A stretch of DNA of 11,690 nt. It comes from Deltaproteobacteria bacterium (GTDB lineage: Bacteria; Desulfobacterota; BSN033; UBA1163). Of the stretch, positions 7,440 to 11,690 are shown in pieces (position 1 is the first letter of the stretch; each line of letters starts with the position of its first letter). Location of the stretch: positions 1 to 11,690 of the forward strand of contig VGRU01000104.1 of NCBI GenBank assembly GCA_016875255.1, in the 5' to 3' direction. The notes below the pieces were generated by a model. It did no database searches and had not been told where the DNA came from. It was given only the letters and a program-made list of their open reading frames with translations. The position numbers and the translations under genes are program-made.

Positions 7440-7475
7440 GTATAAATTCCTTTCCTTTTTTTTATGGATTTATAC
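7440..7475. repeat. Inverted repeat in the dnaA-dnaN spacer
   Basis: GTATAAAT (7440-7447) pairs perfectly with ATTTATAC (7468-7475). After a one-base bulge, CC (7449-7450) pairs with GG (7466-7467), leaving a 15-base T-rich loop. The surrounding 7386-7595 spacer is AT-rich and holds one weak DnaA-box-like site, ATTTCCACA (7520-7528, 7 of 9). It could be part of a second unwinding region or an mRNA hairpin. I see no clear terminator or promoter there. Confidence 0.4.
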
Positions 7476-7595
7476 ATTCAATCCTCTATTCTTTTTTATC
7501 ACTTACATTCTTTTTCTTCATTTCCACAGGAATAGATGATGACGGTGATAGATTATATTAAATGATACTACATAGAAGGCACAGAGGAGGAAAAG

Positions 7596-8729
7596 ATGAC
7601 ACACCTTGAAATTGAGAAGAAGGAGCTTCTAAAGGGATTAGGTTTAATGCAAGGCATTGCAGGCAGAAAAACAACCCTTCCTGTTCTTTCCCATATTTAT
7701 ATGGAATGGAAAAAGAGTTCCCTCTTCCTTACCGGAACCGATCTACAGACAGGCATTCAAGAAGAGTTAAAAGCAACGGTTCATGAAGAGGGAAAAGCTT
7801 CTGTCTCCTCAAAAAAATTATTTGAAATTATAAAGGAATTACCCGAACAGATGATTCATATTCATAAAAAAGAGAATCACTGGATTCATCTGAAGTGTGG
7901 CAAATCCGTTTTTAATATAGCAGGACTGGATCCCGAAGAATTTCCATCTCTTCCCGCCTGGCAGGAAAAATCATTCTCAACCCTTTCAACTAAAATTATC
8001 AGAGAGATGATTGAAAAGACAGTGTTTGCCGCATCCAACGAAGAGTCAAGATATCATCTCAATGGAATTCTATTGACCCAGCAGAAGGCAGGAGGAAAAG
8101 AATTCCTTCGAATGGTAGCAACGGATGGACACCGCCTCTCCCTGATTGACCGGGAAGGGCAGGTGATTCAAGGGGCAGAAAAAGGAATGATTATTCCCAA
8201 AAAAGGGGTTCTGGAGATAAGGAAAATTGTGGGGGAAAAAGACGATAGGGCAGAGGAAATGGGGGTCTGTTTTGACAACACTCATGCCTTCTTTAAAATG
8301 GGAACGTCTTTAATGGTCATCCGTCTGATTGAGGGCGAATTCCCCGAATATGACCAGGTCATTCCTAAAAATAATGACAGGAAATTAATCATGAGGAAAG
8401 AGATGGTCTACGGGTCTCTGAGAAGGGTTTCTACCATGGCGAGCGAAAGAGCCGAGGGAATCAAATTCTCCTTTAAGAAAAATTTAATGGAACTGTCTTC
8501 TTATCATCAGGATTTTGGAGATGCAAAGGAGGAGGTTGATATTCAGTATGATGGTCCTCCGATTGAGATCGGGTTCAACGCAAGATACATGATGGAAGCC
8601 CTCCAGGCATTTGATACCGATGACATTCTTATGGAACTGAAAGATGATGGAAGCCCGGGGATCATTCGGCCGCATACCCCCCAGACCCCATCCCATCAAC
8701 TCTATATTATTATGCCGATGAGGATTTGA
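7596..8729 (+). CDS. dnaN: DNA polymerase III beta subunit (sliding clamp)
   Basis: A 377-residue beta clamp. Two copies form a ring round DNA that tethers DNA polymerase III and other clamp-binding proteins. Three similar domains of about 125 residues fit the family. Recognisable segments are GRKTTLPVLSH (23-33), ATDGHRLSL (175-183), EGEFPEY...VIP (246-257), FNARYMMEAL (327-336) and the C-terminal MPMRI, which lines the peptide-binding pocket. The start has a strong Shine-Dalgarno GAGGAGG (7584-7590), 5 bases before the ATG. The gene follows dnaA as usual, after a 210-base spacer, so it may have its own expression signals. By eye its coding sequence is clearly more AT-rich than gyrA and gyrB. 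recF, often next, is absent. Confidence 0.96.
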   Translation: MTHLEIEKKELLKGLGLMQGIAGRKTTLPVLSHIYMEWKKSSLFLTGTDLQTGIQEELKATVHEEGKASVSSKKLFEIIKELPEQMIHIHKKENHWIHLKCGKSVFNIAGLDPEEFPSLPAWQEKSFSTLSTKIIREMIEKTVFAASNEESRYHLNGILLTQQKAGGKEFLRMVATDGHRLSLIDREGQVIQGAEKGMIIPKKGVLEIRKIVGEKDDRAEEMGVCFDNTHAFFKMGTSLMVIRLIEGEFPEYDQVIPKNNDRKLIMRKEMVYGSLRRVSTMASERAEGIKFSFKKNLMELSSYHQDFGDAKEEVDIQYDGPPIEIGFNARYMMEALQAFDTDDILMELKDDGSPGIIRPHTPQTPSHQLYIIMPMRI

Positions 8730-8736
8730 ATCATAA

Positions 8737-8818
8737 GTCCGTTGTGCTTGGTCCTTCGTCCGTTGTTGATATGATGAAGCGCTAAGGACAAATGACCATC
8801 GATCACTGACGATTTAAC
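8737..8818. repeat. Degenerate heptanucleotide repeats in the dnaN-gyrB spacer
   Basis: In the 101-base spacer, 7-base units run head to tail. TCCGTTG occurs at 8738-8744 and again at 8759-8765, with TCCTTCG at 8752-8758 between, all in one 7-base phase. A second group, with pattern A-N-N-G-A-Y-N, runs as four units from 8784 to 8811 (for example AAGGACA, AATGACC). The second group resembles the complement of the first: GTCCTT at 8751-8756 is inverted to AAGGAC at 8784-8789. The array ends beside the gyrB Shine-Dalgarno. No function can be assigned. Confidence 0.5.
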
Positions 8819-8830
8819 GAAGGAGAATGA

Positions 8831-11227
<2,397 letters not shown>

Positions 11228-11246
11228 ACAGAAAATGGATCTCGTC

Positions 11247-11410
11247 TAACGGTAAAGGTAACGATGCCCGTATCGGTTTTCGGTTAGGTCTTGGTAATGT
11301 CTATCGTTGTCGAAGCTCGTATCGATGCTCGATTGACGATGCTGGGAGCTCGTCTCGTTTTTGGTCGAGCTTCGATTTTCGAGCTTCGTGCTTCGATACG
11401 AGCTTCGTCA
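11247..11410. repeat. Degenerate heptanucleotide array folding into a large hairpin
   Basis: The gyrB-coaE spacer (11228-11529, 302 bases) has no convincing gene and is dominated by 7-base periodic units. Five units of the pattern N-T-C-G-N-N-N run without gap from 11364 to 11398. The complementary type (TCGAAGC at 11310-11316) occurs on the left. ACGATGC recurs exactly at 11261 and 11336, and 11261-11277 matches 11310-11326 at 13 of 17 positions, exactly 49 (7 x 7) bases apart. Arms 11308-11330 and 11388-11410 are complementary at 20 of 23 positions across a 57-base centre. An outer GGTTAGG (11282-11288) also pairs with CCTAACC (11458-11464). Confidence 0.65.
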
Positions 11411-11437
11411 CCGTGAAACGAGTTCAACTTGAACGAA

Positions 11438-11454
11438 ACGGGCTTCGTACCCGT
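11438..11454. repeat. Small hairpin ACGGG/CCCGT before coaE
   Basis: ACGGG (11438-11442) and CCCGT (11450-11454) flank a 7-base loop. Just before it, GTTCAA (11422-11427) and TTGAAC (11429-11434) form another short palindrome. Neither is followed by a T-run, so these are not standard terminators. They may be the eroded right edge of the heptanucleotide array. Confidence 0.25.
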
Positions 11455-11529
11455 AACCCTAACCCGAGTGCCTGTCAAGGATGGTTTACGGTCATGAGGG
11501 CATGAATTAGAAAAAGCCGAAGGTGAGGA

Positions 11530-11690
11530 ATGCTCATCGTTGGAGTGACGGGAGGGGTGGCCAGCGGCAAGACAACGGTCTCCAGGATATTCGAGGAGGA
11601 GGGGGCCTACCTCATCGATGCAGACCAGATCGCCAGGGAGCTGGTTCAGCCCAATCGCCCCGCTTGGAAAGAAATCACCCGGGCCTTCGG
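11530..11690 (+). CDS. coaE: Dephospho-CoA kinase, N-terminal part (cut by window end)
   Basis: The first 53 complete codons of a dephospho-CoA kinase, the cytoplasmic enzyme that phosphorylates the 3'-hydroxyl of dephospho-CoA with ATP in the last step of coenzyme A synthesis. The visible part begins MLIVGVTGG and carries the P-loop GGVASGKT (8-15) with the family's ASGK form, then [11 protein letters not shown] (29-39), which matches the CoaE substrate-side segment. The start ATG at 11530 has AAGG at 11520-11523, 6 bases upstream. A GAGG only one base away is too close to serve. The frame is open to the window edge, and the rest (about 150 residues in the family) lies outside. It follows gyrB in the same direction after a repeat-filled spacer, so it may be transcribed separately. 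Confidence 0.9.
   Translation, partial: MLIVGVTGGVASGKTTVSRIFEEEGAYLIDADQIARELVQPNRPAWKEITRAF

Noticed and set aside
7428..7445. Five-codon ORF (MLHSV) after AGGAG in the dnaA-dnaN spacer
   Set aside because: It is too short to distinguish from chance and lies 150 bases before dnaN; no attenuator structure was evident.
11310..11407. CRISPR array or transposon end as the source of the repeats
   Set aside because: Units are 7 bases without unique spacers, no cas gene is present, and there is no transposase or target-site duplication.
11284..11478. Open frame of 64 codons on the minus strand in the gyrB-coaE spacer
   Set aside because: Its product is rich in repeated Arg, Ala, Ser and Ile, which is just the translation of the heptanucleotide repeats; there is no Shine-Dalgarno or domain.

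Overview
The window is a chromosomal origin-type neighbourhood of a Gram-negative bacterium. The long YidC with a periplasmic domain and the 798-residue GyrB, which carries the insert typical of Gram-negative GyrB, both indicate an outer-membrane lineage. Gene content, protein style and mid-range GC fit a Desulfobacterota ('deltaproteobacterial') or similar uncultivated relative. That placement is inference from recall, not from a tree.

Layout. Bases 21-3068 hold a leftward cluster read in the order rpmH, rnpA, yidD, yidC, jag (ribosomal protein L34, RNase P protein, membrane-insertion factors and an RNA-binding partner). Junctions are tight: rpmH and rnpA share one base, rnpA and yidD overlap by four bases, and jag starts 13 bases after yidC. 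From 3234 everything reads rightward: gyrA, dnaA, dnaN, gyrB and the first 53 codons of coaE, which runs off the end. The 3069-3233 spacer contains a good leftward promoter for rpmH and a weaker rightward candidate for gyrA.

Origin. The gyrA-dnaA spacer has an AT-rich stretch, one perfect DnaA box (TTATCCACA) and a weaker box facing it inside a 14-bp palindrome. It is the best oriC candidate here. DnaA would open it, DnaN would clamp the polymerase, and GyrA plus GyrB (A2B2 gyrase) would remove positive supercoils ahead of the forks. The order differs from the classical dnaA-dnaN-recF-gyrB-gyrA: gyrA lies before dnaA, and recF is not in the window.

The genes are conserved housekeeping genes and I found no new protein system. 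The most unusual material is intergenic. Both spacers flanking gyrB carry degenerate heptanucleotide arrays in roughly palindromic arrangement; the one after gyrB (about 11247-11410) can form a large imperfect hairpin. Other points are a 26-codon ORF just before dnaA, a purine/pyrimidine strand switch between dnaA and dnaN, a bulged inverted repeat between yidD and yidC, a Jag without its usual N-terminal domain, and Met at the quinolone-determining position of GyrA. I saw no tRNA or rRNA gene, CRISPR array, insertion sequence or transposase.
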